The notes: generated by a model not told the origin, from the sequence alone. 64,000 nt of DNA from Chania multitudinisentens RB-25 (GCF_000520015.2 NZ_CP007044.2:4278001-4342000), one strand, 5' to 3'. Positions 1 to 9,646 are shown, counted from the stretch's first letter. Translations and numbers: made by a program.

Positions 1-2099
1 TCAAACTGGAGAACCGCACCCATGCGCCAGTTGATTTCGATACTAACGTCGTATCTACCGTTACTTCTCATGATGCGGGCTATATTGTCAAAGATCTGGA
101 AACCATCGTGGGTTTGCAGACTGATGCTCCTCTGAAACGCGCGCTGATCCCTTTCGGCGGCATTAAAATGGTTGAAGGTTCCTGCAAGGTTTATGGCCGC
201 GAACTGGACCCACAAGTGAAAAAAGTCTTCACCGAATACCGTAAGACCCATAACCAGGGCGTATTCGATGTTTACACCAAAGACATTCTGAACTGCCGTA
301 AGTCTGGCGTATTGACCGGTTTGCCAGATGCTTATGGCCGTGGCCGTATCATTGGCGACTACCGCCGCGTTGCCTTGTACGGCATCGATTTCCTGATGGC
401 TGATAAGCTGAAACAGTTCAAGTCGCTGCAAAGCAAGCTGGAAAGCGGCGAAGATCTGGCCATGACCATCCAGTTGCGTGAGGAGATCGCTGAACAGCAC
501 CGCGCACTGGGCCAGATGAAAGAAATGGCGGCCAAATACGGCTATGACATTTCTGCTCCAGCTAAAACCGCACAGGAAGCAGTACAGTGGACTTACTTCG
601 GTTACCTGGCCGCGGTTAAATCTCAGAATGGCGCTGCCATGTCCTTTGGCCGTGTCTCAACCTTCCTTGACGTGTTTATCGATCGCGACATCAAGGCCGG
701 TAAACTGACAGAAGGCCAAGCTCAGGAACTGATTGACCATCTGGTGATGAAACTGCGTATGGTGCGCTTCCTGCGTACCCCTGAATACGATGAGCTTTTC
801 TCCGGTGATCCAATCTGGGCAACCGAATCCCTGGCTGGTATGGGGGTTGATGGCCGTACTCTGGTCACCAAAACCAGCTTCCGTTTCTTGAACACCCTCT
901 ACACCATGGGGCCGTCTCCAGAACCGAACATGACCATCCTGTGGTCTGAAAAACTGCCGTTGAACTTCAAAAAATACGCAGCGAAAGTGTCTATCGACAC
1001 TTCCTCCTTGCAGTATGAAAACGACGATCTGATGCGCCCAGACTTCAACAACGATGACTATGCCATCGCCTGTTGCGTCAGCCCAATGATTGTCGGCAAA
1101 CAAATGCAGTTCTTCGGTGCGCGTGCCAACCTGGCGAAAACCATGCTGTATGCCATTAACGGCGGCGTAGATGAAAAACTGAAAATCCAGGTTGGCCCGA
1201 AAGAAGCCCCAATGATGGATGAAGTGCTGGACTATGACAAAGTCATGGATCGCATGGATCACTTTATGGACTGGCTGGCCATGCAGTACGTGACATCGCT
1301 GAACATCATTCACTACATGCATGATAAATACAGCTATGAAGCGGCATTGATGGCACTGCATGACCGTGACGTTTGCCGCACCATGGCCTGTGGTATTGCT
1401 GGCCTGTCCGTTGCTGCCGACTCCCTGTCTGCGATCAAATACGCCAAAGTTTCCACCATCCGTGATGAAGACGGCCTGGCCGTTGACTTCAAAATCGAAG
1501 GTGAATACCCGCAGTTCGGTAATAACGATGCACGCGTTGACGACATCGCTTGTGATCTGGTTGAACGTTTCATGAAGAAAATTCAGAAACTGCATACCTA
1601 CCGCAATGCGATACCGACTCAGTCGGTTCTGACCATCACTTCTAACGTGGTTTATGGTAAGAAAACCGGTAACACGCCAGATGGCCGCCGTGCCGGTGCG
1701 CCATTCGGCCCAGGTGCCAACCCGATGCATGGCCGCGATCAGAAAGGGGCTGTCGCCTCCCTGACTTCCGTCGCCAAACTGCCGTTTGCCTATGCGAAAG
1801 ATGGGATCTCTTACACCTTCTCCATCGTACCTAATGCGTTGGGTAAAGATGATGATGTGCGTAAAGCCAACCTGGCAGGCCTGATGGATGGTTATTTCCA
1901 CCACGAAGCCTCCATCGAAGGGGGCCAGCATCTGAACGTTAACGTAATGAATCGTGAAATGCTGCTGGATGCGATGGAACACCCGGAGAAATATCCGCAG
2001 TTGACTATCCGCGTTTCCGGTTATGCCGTGCGTTTCAACTCGCTGACCAAAGAACAGCAACAAGACGTGATTACTCGTACTTTCACTCAAACGATGTAA
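1..2099 (+). CDS. pflB: Pyruvate formate-lyase, 5' end cut by window edge
   Basis: Formate C-acetyltransferase: a cytoplasmic glycyl-radical enzyme that splits pyruvate with CoA into acetyl-CoA and formate in fermentation. The reading frame is open from base 3 and matches E. coli PflB from residue 63, so about 62 N-terminal residues lie outside the window; the remaining length fits a 760-residue protein. The catalytic cysteine pair (IACCVSP) is encoded at 1071-1076. The radical glycine (RVSGYAVRF) is encoded at 2019-2021. Both sit at the same residue numbers as in E. coli if no indel precedes. Its activase pflA follows 298 bases downstream behind a terminator. The upstream focA is expected but not visible. 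A long opposite-strand ORF over this gene is a shadow. Confidence 0.98.
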   Translation, partial: KLENRTHAPVDFDTNVVSTVTSHDAGYIVKDLETIVGLQTDAPLKRALIPFGGIKMVEGSCKVYGRELDPQVKKVFTEYRKTHNQGVFDVYTKDILNCRKSGVLTGLPDAYGRGRIIGDYRRVALYGIDFLMADKLKQFKSLQSKLESGEDLAMTIQLREEIAEQHRALGQMKEMAAKYGYDISAPAKTAQEAVQWTYFGYLAAVKSQNGAAMSFGRVSTFLDVFIDRDIKAGKLTEGQAQELIDHLVMKLRMVRFLRTPEYDELFSGDPIWATESLAGMGVDGRTLVTKTSFRFLNTLYTMGPSPEPNMTILWSEKLPLNFKKYAAKVSIDTSSLQYENDDLMRPDFNNDDYAIACCVSPMIVGKQMQFFGARANLAKTMLYAINGGVDEKLKIQVGPKEAPMMDEVLDYDKVMDRMDHFMDWLAMQYVTSLNIIHYMHDKYSYEAALMALHDRDVCRTMACGIAGLSVAADSLSAIKYAKVSTIRDEDGLAVDFKIEGEYPQFGNNDARVDDIACDLVERFMKKIQKLHTYRNAIPTQSVLTITSNVVYGKKTGNTPDGRRAGAPFGPGANPMHGRDQKGAVASLTSVAKLPFAYAKDGISYTFSIVPNALGKDDDVRKANLAGLMDGYFHHEASIEGGQHLNVNVMNREMLLDAMEHPEKYPQLTIRVSGYAVRFNSLTKEQQQDVITRTFTQTM

Positions 2100-2110
2100 T
2101 CCACTCAGCC

Positions 2111-2171
2111 AGTGGGCGGTGTTACCCGCCCACCGGAAAAAACACCAAGGCCGGATATTCCGGCCTTTTTT
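2111..2171 (+). terminator. pflB terminator with two hairpins
   Basis: Two hairpins follow the pflB stop. The first is GTGGGCGG paired across a short loop with CCGCCCAC (2112-2133). The second is AAGGCCGGA-TAT-TCCGGCCTT followed by five T (2147-2171), a typical intrinsic terminator. The rest of the 298-base gap before pflA shows no gene. Confidence 0.85.
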
Positions 2172-2397
2172 GCTACATGACGTTATGCCCAATATCTTAC
2201 AAAACGTTATCAGAGCCAGGCTGTGGCTGATAAGACGAAGGGTATATACTGAAAGATATTCGGCCACTAACCGGCCAGCAAGAATCGTTTCACTCCGGTA
2301 CTGGGCCAGCCCCGTTGCCGCATCGCTGATACCTTCTGGCGGTTACCAGCCAAATTGCAGACTGCGTTTGACAGTCAATATTGGAGAAAAACCCGCA

Positions 2398-3138
2398 ATG
2401 TCGTTAAAAGGCCGCATCCACTCTTTCGAATCCTGTGGCACCGTTGATGGCCCCGGTATCCGTTTTATTGTTTTCTTCCAGGGCTGCCTGATGCGCTGCC
2501 TGTATTGCCATAATCGCGATACTTGGGATACCCATGGCGGAAAAGAAGTGACCGTAGAAGAACTGATGACCGATACCGTCGCTTATCGCCATTTCATGAA
2601 TGCTTCCGGTGGCGGTGTAACGGCATCCGGCGGCGAGGCTATTTTACAGGCAGAGTTTGTGCGTGATTGGTTCCGCGCCTGCCACCAGGAAGGCATCAAT
2701 ACCTGCCTGGATACCAACGGCTTTGTGCGCCGTTACGATCCGGTTATTGATGAACTGCTGGATGCCACCGATCTGGTGATGCTTGATTTAAAACAGATGA
2801 ATGATGATATCCACCAGAATCTGGTCGGGGTTTCCAACCACCGCACGCTAGAGTTCGCCCGTTATCTGGCGAAACGCAACCAGCGCACCTGGATCCGCTA
2901 CGTGGTGGTTCCAGGCTGGTCAGACGATGATCAATCAGCGCATCTGCTCGGTGAGTTCACCAAAGACATGACCAATATCGAGAAAATCGAGCTGCTGCCT
3001 TATCACGAACTGGGCAAGCATAAATGGGTGGCAATGGGCGAAGAATATAAGCTGGACGGCGTTCACCCTCCCAAAGCTGACACCATGGATCGCGTTAAAG
3101 GGATTCTGGAAAGTTACGGCCATACGGTGATCTATTGA
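2398..3138 (+). CDS. pflA: Pyruvate formate-lyase activating enzyme
   Basis: Radical-SAM enzyme that puts the glycyl radical on PflB under anaerobic conditions. The 246-residue product starts MSLKGRIHSFESCG and aligns end to end with E. coli PflA. The [4Fe-4S] ligands are C30, C34 and C37 (CLMRCLYC), and the SAM-binding ASGGGVTASGGE stretch is intact. The frame is open well upstream, but the ATG at 2398 has a GGAG ribosome site 11 bases before it and matches the family start. The gene lies directly downstream of pflB in the same direction, separated by the pflB terminator, so it probably has its own promoter in the 2172-2397 gap. Confidence 0.97.
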   Translation: MSLKGRIHSFESCGTVDGPGIRFIVFFQGCLMRCLYCHNRDTWDTHGGKEVTVEELMTDTVAYRHFMNASGGGVTASGGEAILQAEFVRDWFRACHQEGINTCLDTNGFVRRYDPVIDELLDATDLVMLDLKQMNDDIHQNLVGVSNHRTLEFARYLAKRNQRTWIRYVVVPGWSDDDQSAHLLGEFTKDMTNIEKIELLPYHELGKHKWVAMGEEYKLDGVHPPKADTMDRVKGILESYGHTVIY

Positions 3139-3155
3139 TCGCCATGAAGGTGTTT

Positions 3156-3184
3156 AAAAAAACCGGCGTGAATGCCGGTTTTTT
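3156..3184. terminator. Bidirectional terminator between pflA and ycaD
   Basis: A-rich left flank, stem AAAACCGGC / GCCGGTTTT with a short loop, then a T tract. The A and T tracts on the two sides let it serve the converging pflA and ycaD genes. Confidence 0.85.
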
Positions 3185-3188
3185 ACTT

Positions 3189-4331
3189 TCAGGCCGCCAA
3201 CGGTGTGTGATGACGGTTTGGTTTTTTCAGCAGCATCACCAGATAAATCAGTGCCATCGCAGCAATCATCACAAACAACAGCTGATCGGAATAATTTTGC
3301 ATCAACATTGAGGTCATTGATGGCCCTAACAGGCTGCCGATGGTATAGCTCATCAATAATGCCTGATTCATCGCCACCAGTTCATGCGGCATCACTTTTT
3401 CACAGGCCCAGGACATGGCGACGGGATACAGGGTAAAGCCGGCACAGCCCAGAATAAACAGCACCGGAGCCATCGCATAGTTACCCAGCATCGCGATGCT
3501 GGCGAGGATCACCACAAACACCTGAATACGCAGCACCAGCAAGCGGCCATAGCGATCGGCCATCCGCCCTACTGGCCATTGGCCGACAATGCCCGAACTG
3601 ACCAACAGGGCCATCCAATACCCCACGTTCGCGTCACTCATCCCCTGGTGAGCCAGATAAAGCGGCATCAAACCGTACAGCGACCCCAGCACCATCCCAG
3701 AAATAATGCAACCGTTGATCCCCAACCGCGCACTACGGCGCTTAAGCATTGACCAGACGGCTGCCTGCTGTGGTTCATCACTCTGATTGTTCACGCGGGC
3801 AAACAGCATTGGCAACATCGCTGCCATGACAATAGTGGTTACCCAGGGAAGCACATTCAGCAGCTCGGTGGAAACCATGCTCAGCAACAGTTGCCCTGCC
3901 ACCGTGCCCAAATAGTACACCATCATATAGGCCGCCAGCAGTTGGCCACGGTTGCTCAAGTTACCACTGCGTAGCAGAGCGCTTTCCACAATCACCCAGA
4001 TCCAGGCACACCCTACTCCGGCAAAAAAGCGCCATCCCATCCAGCTCCAAAAATCCAGAGACAGCGCCATTCCCGCAGTGGCAACGGCAAAAACCAAACA
4101 GGAAAAATGATAGCTGCGAGTAAACCCAATGTGTTTGATCAGTTTGCCCGCCATCAGCGTGCCTACCAGGTTGCCGGTAAAATAAGAAGAACTGATCATC
4201 CCCACCTGCCAGGTTGACAGCTGAGCATGAGTTAACCAGAGAGGAACTAACGTATTCAAGACGGCAATAGAAACCGTGAGCAACAACAAACCGCAGAGCA
4301 GCAACAGCACTGGGCGGGAATAGGCGGACAT
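3189..4331 (-). CDS. ycaD: Major facilitator superfamily transporter YcaD
   Basis: Inner-membrane MFS permease of about 380 residues, predicted with 12 transmembrane helices and no known substrate. It aligns throughout with E. coli YcaD: STWQVGMISSSYFTGNLVGTL in helices 1-2, LAAYMMVYYLGT, and the GRMADRYGR loop motif between helices 8 and 9. The frame extends to a GTG seven codons upstream (4352). I prefer the ATG at 4331 because MSAYSRPV matches the E. coli start MSTYTRPV; neither start has a strong ribosome site. The gene converges on pflA across a shared terminator. E. coli ycaC, a neighbour there, is absent. Confidence 0.93.
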   Translation of the reverse strand: MSAYSRPVLLLLCGLLLLTVSIAVLNTLVPLWLTHAQLSTWQVGMISSSYFTGNLVGTLMAGKLIKHIGFTRSYHFSCLVFAVATAGMALSLDFWSWMGWRFFAGVGCAWIWVIVESALLRSGNLSNRGQLLAAYMMVYYLGTVAGQLLLSMVSTELLNVLPWVTTIVMAAMLPMLFARVNNQSDEPQQAAVWSMLKRRSARLGINGCIISGMVLGSLYGLMPLYLAHQGMSDANVGYWMALLVSSGIVGQWPVGRMADRYGRLLVLRIQVFVVILASIAMLGNYAMAPVLFILGCAGFTLYPVAMSWACEKVMPHELVAMNQALLMSYTIGSLLGPSMTSMLMQNYSDQLLFVMIAAMALIYLVMLLKKPNRHHTPLAA

Positions 4332-4481
4332 CATCAAATTGAAACCGAACACTTGAAGAAAGTGCGCGCATCATGCCACTGGCGATAAAAAAGTCAATCG
4401 ATGATTAAGTGTTCACCGCACAATATGTTTATACCCTCCGGTTTAAAGCCAGAGCGTGAAAAACGCGGGGATCATTCCCGA

Positions 4482-5048
4482 TTATATCCTCGCAGGTAAT
4501 GATTTTTCACCCAGAGGAGCAAGCAGGATATGCCCATGAAAACACGATAATTTACATAATCCACAACCATTACAGAGTTCGTTATCGCACTGCAATTGGC
4601 GGCCACCTTCGACGGATACGCTGAAAACCAGCGCCTGCTGCGGGCAGTTAATCATGCACATCCGGCAACTGTCCTGCCGCCCAAGGCAACTCAGGCTGAT
4701 TTGCGGGCGTAGCAAGGTGTCACAGGGCATTTGATCACGCAGCGCCCCTGTTTGGCAAGCTGTGGTACATTTCAGGCAAATATCACATTCGGTGAAATCG
4801 ATACTCAGCGCCGCCTTGTCTTGAGTGATACTCAATAAACCATACGGACAACGGCTCACGCAGGCACCACAGCCATTGCATAACGCACTGAATAAGGGAT
4901 CGGGTAATGCCTGAGGCGGGCGGGCCACCACGGGCAATCCCAAAGACAGCGCTTCCTGCGCTGGCAACTGTTTACTGCGATCCCTCCAGCCCGTCAGCAA
5001 TCTGCGTCGGCTAGTGCCTTGCGGTGTGAGTTGCTGATTATTTTTCAT
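4482..5048 (-). CDS. NapF-like multi-[4Fe-4S] ferredoxin-type protein
   Basis: 188-residue cytoplasmic iron-sulfur protein, last gene of the dms operon. It has the NapF-type basic N-terminus (RRRLLTGWRDR) followed by Cys clusters CNGCGACVSRCP, CDICLKCTTACQ, CRMCMINCP and CNGCGLCKLSC, enough for three to four [4Fe-4S] centres. The ATG at 5048 shares one base with the dmsD stop (TGATG), so translation is probably coupled; the longer open frame upstream overlaps dmsD and is not real. NapF is known as an accessory factor for the molybdoenzyme NapA. Its place here suggests help with maturation of, or electron supply to, DmsA. That role is inferred. Confidence 0.85.
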   Translation of the reverse strand: MKNNQQLTPQGTSRRRLLTGWRDRSKQLPAQEALSLGLPVVARPPQALPDPLFSALCNGCGACVSRCPYGLLSITQDKAALSIDFTECDICLKCTTACQTGALRDQMPCDTLLRPQISLSCLGRQDSCRMCMINCPQQALVFSVSVEGGRQLQCDNELCNGCGLCKLSCFHGHILLAPLGEKSLPARI

Positions 5049-5656
5049 CAGTAATACAGCTCCAACTTCACCTGAGGTGCCGGGCCATCTGCGGCCCAGG
5101 CGGCCAGCGTGGCTTGAGCCAACTGTGCCAATCCCTGATAGAACGGATGCCCGGCGTGCTGCTGTAACAATGCCAAATAACGTGGTGCCCAAGGTAATAA
5201 GTGCTGTGCCAGCAGTTCACTCACCAGCGCCTGCTGTTGCTCTTCTGCCAACCAAGCCGCCAACATCAGTAAAGTTCCGATATGGTCTTCCGGCTCATTG
5301 TGCTCGCGTTGCGCTTCGATACCCTTCACCCGCAACCACTGACGTAAGCGTAACGTTGAATCACCAAACAGCACGCTTTCTTTATCCAGATAGACGGAAC
5401 CCCAAGGCGGAGCCGCTAAAGCATAAGGGCCAACAAACAGGCGCTGATAAGCTTCTGCCAGCGTCTCCGGCTGATTATCCGCAACGCCTGCGGCGAGCAA
5501 TGCCGCAGCCTGCTGCCCCCCCTCATAAGGCCACTCTGCAATCCACTGTGGCTCCTGCAAGGTTGCCAGCAAAGGCTGGCATTCCTTACTTTCTGGGGGC
5601 GCATACAGCAGCACCCCAAGCACCCGGCCAGTTAACGCGATTTTTTCGAGCATCAT
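5048..5656 (-). CDS. dmsD: DmsD/TorD-family Tat redox-enzyme maturation chaperone
   Basis: 202-residue all-helical cytoplasmic chaperone that binds the twin-arginine leader of DmsA and holds it back until the molybdenum cofactor is inserted. It aligns closely with E. coli DmsD: the LAPPWGSVYLDKESVLFGDSTLRLRQW block and the family hallmark EPEDHIGTLL, followed by LLPWAPRYL. It is encoded 46 bases after dmsC and overlaps the napF-like gene by one base. In E. coli dmsD sits with ynfEFGH; here it is in the operon of its DmsA client. Confidence 0.93.
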   Translation of the reverse strand: MMLEKIALTGRVLGVLLYAPPESKECQPLLATLQEPQWIAEWPYEGGQQAAALLAAGVADNQPETLAEAYQRLFVGPYALAAPPWGSVYLDKESVLFGDSTLRLRQWLRVKGIEAQREHNEPEDHIGTLLMLAAWLAEEQQQALVSELLAQHLLPWAPRYLALLQQHAGHPFYQGLAQLAQATLAAWAADGPAPQVKLELYY

Positions 5657-5702
5657 AACTTGAACTTCTCCAAAGGTGCCGCACGCTACGCTCAGTCAAA
5701 CC

Positions 5703-6563
5703 TCAGCCACCCACCGTCATACCCACGGTCATGTGCAAACCATAAAACACACCGCGGCCAATCAATTCACCCGCAAAAACCAATGCCAACCCCAAGCTCA
5801 ACCCCATCGCTCCTACGTTGCTACGGCGTAACAGAGGGCAGATCCAGCAACCTAATCCCAATACCAACAATACCAGCCGCCATACCATCAGTTGGCCATA
5901 TTGTGGGATCAACGCCGTAGCCTGCTGTACCGAACTACTGATAGTCGCCAGTTCACTGCTTTGCAACAGTGCGGAGCACAGGCTGAGTAATAGCGCCAAC
6001 ACGCTGATCATTGCCAATGGGTAACGCCCTGCCACTTCCAGCCCGGCAGTATGCAGCAGCAGCACCCCCAGCAATGGCCCACCGAGAAACACCGTTAGGA
6101 AGAAATCTAGAGTAGTATAAGCGTTATGCCAGGTCGGCACGGTTTCAATCTGGTAAACGCGTGTCATGGCATAAACAAACAGCACGCCTAGTATCATGAT
6201 CACGATTAACCATATTTTGCTCAACGTCAGCGGCAATTTTTTCAGCATGGCCGATAGCCAGTACAGGCCACCGACTGCAAAAAACAGCGCACCGCTGGCA
6301 ATTTCGTTGCTCAATGCCGAATCACCGATACGGTTCAGTGAATTAAAAGCCCGCAGCGGTGTACCCAAATGCAGCACCGAGGCAACAAACGCAATACCCA
6401 TCAGCAGCCACAGGTAGAACATCGAACGCTGTACCGCTTTGCTTTGGCGATCAGTCAGATTCCCGGCGATCAACGCCAGCCCCATGACGATTACGCCGCC
6501 CACCACAAACTGCCCTAATACGGTGAACACCATCAGCGGCCATTCATGCCATCCCATTCCCAT
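5703..6563 (-). CDS. dmsC: DMSO reductase membrane anchor subunit
   Basis: Integral membrane subunit, 286 residues and about eight helices, that oxidises menaquinol and passes electrons to DmsB. It aligns along its length with E. coli DmsC: MGMGWHEWPLMVFTV at the start, HLGTPLRAFNSLNRIGDSALSNE in the middle, and GRGVFYGLHMTVGM at the C-terminus. The start at 6563 lies one base after the dmsB stop; the open frame extends upstream into dmsB but that part is not coding for DmsC. Third gene of the leftward dmsABCD operon. Confidence 0.95.
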   Translation of the reverse strand: MGMGWHEWPLMVFTVLGQFVVGGVIVMGLALIAGNLTDRQSKAVQRSMFYLWLLMGIAFVASVLHLGTPLRAFNSLNRIGDSALSNEIASGALFFAVGGLYWLSAMLKKLPLTLSKIWLIVIMILGVLFVYAMTRVYQIETVPTWHNAYTTLDFFLTVFLGGPLLGVLLLHTAGLEVAGRYPLAMISVLALLLSLCSALLQSSELATISSSVQQATALIPQYGQLMVWRLVLLVLGLGCWICPLLRRSNVGAMGLSLGLALVFAGELIGRGVFYGLHMTVGMTVGG

Positions 6564-6564
6564 G

Positions 6565-7182
6565 TTAAACCTCCTTCGGATTGGCCAGATGGCCAGTAGT
6601 GTCACCACTTGGGCGGCTGTTGGCGTTCGGTTTCAGCACAATGCAAGGTTTGGTGAAATGAGCCGCCGGTAACGGAGCCACCTCTGCCAGAGAGCCATGC
6701 TGCTTACGCAGTGCATCAATCGGGCCGAAATCCAACGCCCGTAGCGGGCAAGACTCCACGCATACCGGTTTTTTCCCGCTACTCACCCGCTCATGGCAGC
6801 CATCACATTTGGTCATATGGCCTTTTGCCGCATTATACTGCGGTGCGCCATACGGGCAGGCCATGTGGCAGTACCGGCAGCCGATACAAATCTCTTCGTT
6901 CACCACCACCAAACCATCTTCCCGCTTGTGCATGGCACCACTTGGGCACACCTTGGTGCAGGCGGGATCTTCACAGTGGTTACAGGCAATTGACAGATAA
7001 TAAGCAAACACATTCTGATGCCAGCTATCGCCCTCTTGCAGCCAGTCGCCCCCAGCATATTCATAGATACGGCGGAAACTGACGTCCGGCGTTAGGTTTT
7101 TATAGTCCTTACAGGCCAGCTCACAGGTTTTGCAGCCAGTACAACGACTTGAATCGATAAAGAATCCATATTGCGCAGTCAT
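6565..7182 (-). CDS. dmsB: DMSO reductase iron-sulfur subunit
   Basis: 205-residue electron-transfer subunit with four ferredoxin-type Cys groups: CTGCKTCELACKD, CNHCEDPACTKVCP, CIGCRYCHMACP and CDGCHERV...CVESCP, giving four [4Fe-4S] clusters. Nearly identical to E. coli DmsB from MTAQYGFFIDSSRC to HLANPKEV. The start at 7182 was chosen by that match and lies 10 bases after the dmsA stop. It has no signal peptide and is expected to be co-exported with DmsA. Confidence 0.97.
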   Translation of the reverse strand: MTAQYGFFIDSSRCTGCKTCELACKDYKNLTPDVSFRRIYEYAGGDWLQEGDSWHQNVFAYYLSIACNHCEDPACTKVCPSGAMHKREDGLVVVNEEICIGCRYCHMACPYGAPQYNAAKGHMTKCDGCHERVSSGKKPVCVESCPLRALDFGPIDALRKQHGSLAEVAPLPAAHFTKPCIVLKPNANSRPSGDTTGHLANPKEV

Positions 7183-7192
7183 CAGCAACTCC

Positions 7193-9646
7193 TTAAATTT
7201 TGGCGACCTGAACCAGATTGGTATGAGAAGGGTTCCCTTTGGCAAGCGGCGAAGGACGCTGAGTGGTCAGTACGTTAATACTGCCCGCGTGATCGATATG
7301 GCTGCCATCCGGTGCATACCAAGCCCCTTCTCCCAACGCAACCACCCCTGGCAACATACGCGGTGTCACCTTGGCATTGATACGCACTTCTCCGCGATCG
7401 TTGTAAATGCGGATCAAATCACCATTGCCAATGCCACGGGGTTTCGCATCAATCGGGTTGATCCACATTTCCTGGCGGCAAGCGGCTTTCAACACATCAA
7501 CGTTACCGTAGGTAGAATGAGTCCTTGCCTTATAATGGAAACCGGTCATTTGCAGTGGATACTTGTTACTCAATGGATCGGCGGGGCTTTCAAAACCTGC
7601 TGCATAAATTGGTAACGGATGTATCACGTCGTCTTCTGCCAGTTCCCAACTGGCCGCCAGCTCCGCCAGTTCCGTGGAATAGATTTCAATCTTGCCGGAA
7701 GGTGTGGTCAGCGGGTTCGCCTGCGGATCGGCACGGAACGCTTTGTACGCCACATGATGGCCCTCAGGATCACGCTGTTTGAAGATCCCTTGCTGCAAGA
7801 ACTGTTCATAATCAGGTAATGCAGGGATTTCTTGGCGGGATTGCTGATAAAGATGGCGCAGCCACTCCTCCTGAGTACGGCCTTCGGTAAACATCTGCTC
7901 AACCCCCATGCGGCGAGCGATCTCACTGGTCATGTCATAGATGTTTTTGCATTCAAAACGCGGCTTGATGGCCTGACCGGCAAAAATGACATACCCCATA
8001 TTGCCGCTTGAGGCATCCAAACAAAAATCTCGCTGCTCGGAAGCTGTACAATCCGGCAACACCAGATCTGCATATTTCGCCGATGCCGTCATATGGTTAT
8101 CGATCACCACAATCATTTCGCACTTCTTGTCGTCCTGCAAAATGTCATGAGTCCGATTGATTTCAGAGTGCTGATTAATCAGGCAATTACCTGCGTAGTT
8201 CCAGATAAACTTGATGGGAACATCCAATTTATCCTTACCACGCACGCCATCACGTGTGGCGGTCATTTCCGGCCCGCGCAGAATGGCATCCGTCCACAAA
8301 AACATGGAGATACTGGTTTTCACCGGGTTTTCCAGAGTCGGCATCCGCACAAACGGTAGCCCGTAAGATCCTTCTCGTGCCCCACTATTACCACCGTTAA
8401 TCCCCACGTTACCGGTCAGGATCGGCAGCATGGCAATAGCACGCGAGGTTAACTCACCGTTAGACTGGCGTTGCGGCCCCCAGCCCTGGCTGATATAGGC
8501 GGGTTTCACACTGCCGATTTCACGCGCCAGCTTGATGATGCGATCGGCCGGGATACCGGTGATTTGCGCCGCCCAGGCCGGCGTTTTCGCCACACCATCG
8601 TCGCCCTGCCCCAGAATATAGGCTTTGTAGTGACCATTGTCTGGAGCCCCTACAGGCAGGGTTTTCTCATCATAACCAACGCAATAGGTGTCCAAGAAAG
8701 CCTGATCAACCAGATTCTCAGTGATCAGTACATGTGCTAACCCAGCCACCAGTGCCGCATCGGTGCCTGGGCGGATCGGTATCCACTCATCTTCACGCCC
8801 GGCGGCAGTATCGGTATAGCGTGGATCGATCACAATCATGCGGGCATTGGAATGTTCACGCGCTTGTTCCAGCAGATAGGTGACCCCACCACCGCTCATG
8901 CGGGTTTCACCGGGGTTATTACCAAACATGACCACCAGCTTGCTGTTTGCAATATCGGTCGGGCTATTACCGTCTGCCCAGCCGCCATAGGTATAATTCA
9001 AACCCACAGCAATCTGGGCCGTGCTGTAATCGCCGTAGTGATTCAGATAGCCACCGCAGCAGTTCATCAATCGGGCAATCAGCGTAGCACCGGGTGGCCA
9101 GGAACGTGTCATGGTTCCCCCCAATGTTCCGGTGCCGTAGTTCAGATAGATAGCTTCGTTACCATAATCCTTGATGATGCGTTGCAGGTTATCGCCAATC
9201 AGCGTGAAAGCTTCATCCCAACTGATGCGTTTGAATTTGCCTTCCCCACGCTTGCCAACCCGCAGCATCGGGTATTTCAGACGGTCGGGGTTGTACACAC
9301 GGCGGCGCATCGAGCGCCCACGCAGGCAGGCTCGTACCTGATGCAATTCTTCATATGCATCGTTGCCCGTATTGTCGGTTTCGACATATTTAATTTCACC
9401 ATCAACAATGTGCATACGCAGCGGACAACGGCTGCCGCAGTTTACGGTACAGGCACTCCAAACTACTTTTTCATCCGGTTGCGTAGTGGTAGATCCAGCC
9501 GCAGGAGATTCTGCACTCGCTTGGCGGCTGAACGGCAGGGAAACCCCACCCGCAGCGAGTGCAAGACCAGCGATAGCGCCGCTTTTAACCAACTTGCGGC
9601 GCGAACAGGGTAGGCCAGATAAGGGATTTCTTTCAGATTCACTCAT
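7193..9646 (-). CDS. dmsA: DMSO reductase catalytic subunit, Mo-bisMGD
   Basis: 817-residue Tat-exported molybdoenzyme that reduces dimethyl sulfoxide and some N-oxides in anaerobic respiration. The twin-arginine leader CSRRKLVKSG is followed by a hydrophobic stretch ending about ASA. The FS0 iron-sulfur site is CTVNCGSRC...RACLRGR. The likely Mo-ligand serine lies in GDYSTAQ. The sequence follows E. coli DmsA (814 residues) to the end. The ATG at 9646 gives MSESERNPLSG; a more upstream ATG would add 20 unlikely residues. First gene of dmsA-B-C-D-napF-like. FNR and NarL-like sites lie upstream. Confidence 0.96.
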   Translation of the reverse strand: MSESERNPLSGLPCSRRKLVKSGAIAGLALAAGGVSLPFSRQASAESPAAGSTTTQPDEKVVWSACTVNCGSRCPLRMHIVDGEIKYVETDNTGNDAYEELHQVRACLRGRSMRRRVYNPDRLKYPMLRVGKRGEGKFKRISWDEAFTLIGDNLQRIIKDYGNEAIYLNYGTGTLGGTMTRSWPPGATLIARLMNCCGGYLNHYGDYSTAQIAVGLNYTYGGWADGNSPTDIANSKLVVMFGNNPGETRMSGGGVTYLLEQAREHSNARMIVIDPRYTDTAAGREDEWIPIRPGTDAALVAGLAHVLITENLVDQAFLDTYCVGYDEKTLPVGAPDNGHYKAYILGQGDDGVAKTPAWAAQITGIPADRIIKLAREIGSVKPAYISQGWGPQRQSNGELTSRAIAMLPILTGNVGINGGNSGAREGSYGLPFVRMPTLENPVKTSISMFLWTDAILRGPEMTATRDGVRGKDKLDVPIKFIWNYAGNCLINQHSEINRTHDILQDDKKCEMIVVIDNHMTASAKYADLVLPDCTASEQRDFCLDASSGNMGYVIFAGQAIKPRFECKNIYDMTSEIARRMGVEQMFTEGRTQEEWLRHLYQQSRQEIPALPDYEQFLQQGIFKQRDPEGHHVAYKAFRADPQANPLTTPSGKIEIYSTELAELAASWELAEDDVIHPLPIYAAGFESPADPLSNKYPLQMTGFHYKARTHSTYGNVDVLKAACRQEMWINPIDAKPRGIGNGDLIRIYNDRGEVRINAKVTPRMLPGVVALGEGAWYAPDGSHIDHAGSINVLTTQRPSPLAKGNPSHTNLVQVAKI

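Noticed and set aside
657..2267. Long (536-codon) open frame opposite pflB
   Set aside because: It mirrors a highly conserved, codon-biased gene; composition (many His, Phe, Val) is typical of an antisense shadow and there is no ribosome site or family match.
8852..9613. 253-codon plus-strand frame opposite dmsA
   Set aside because: Antisense shadow of dmsA with no ribosome site.
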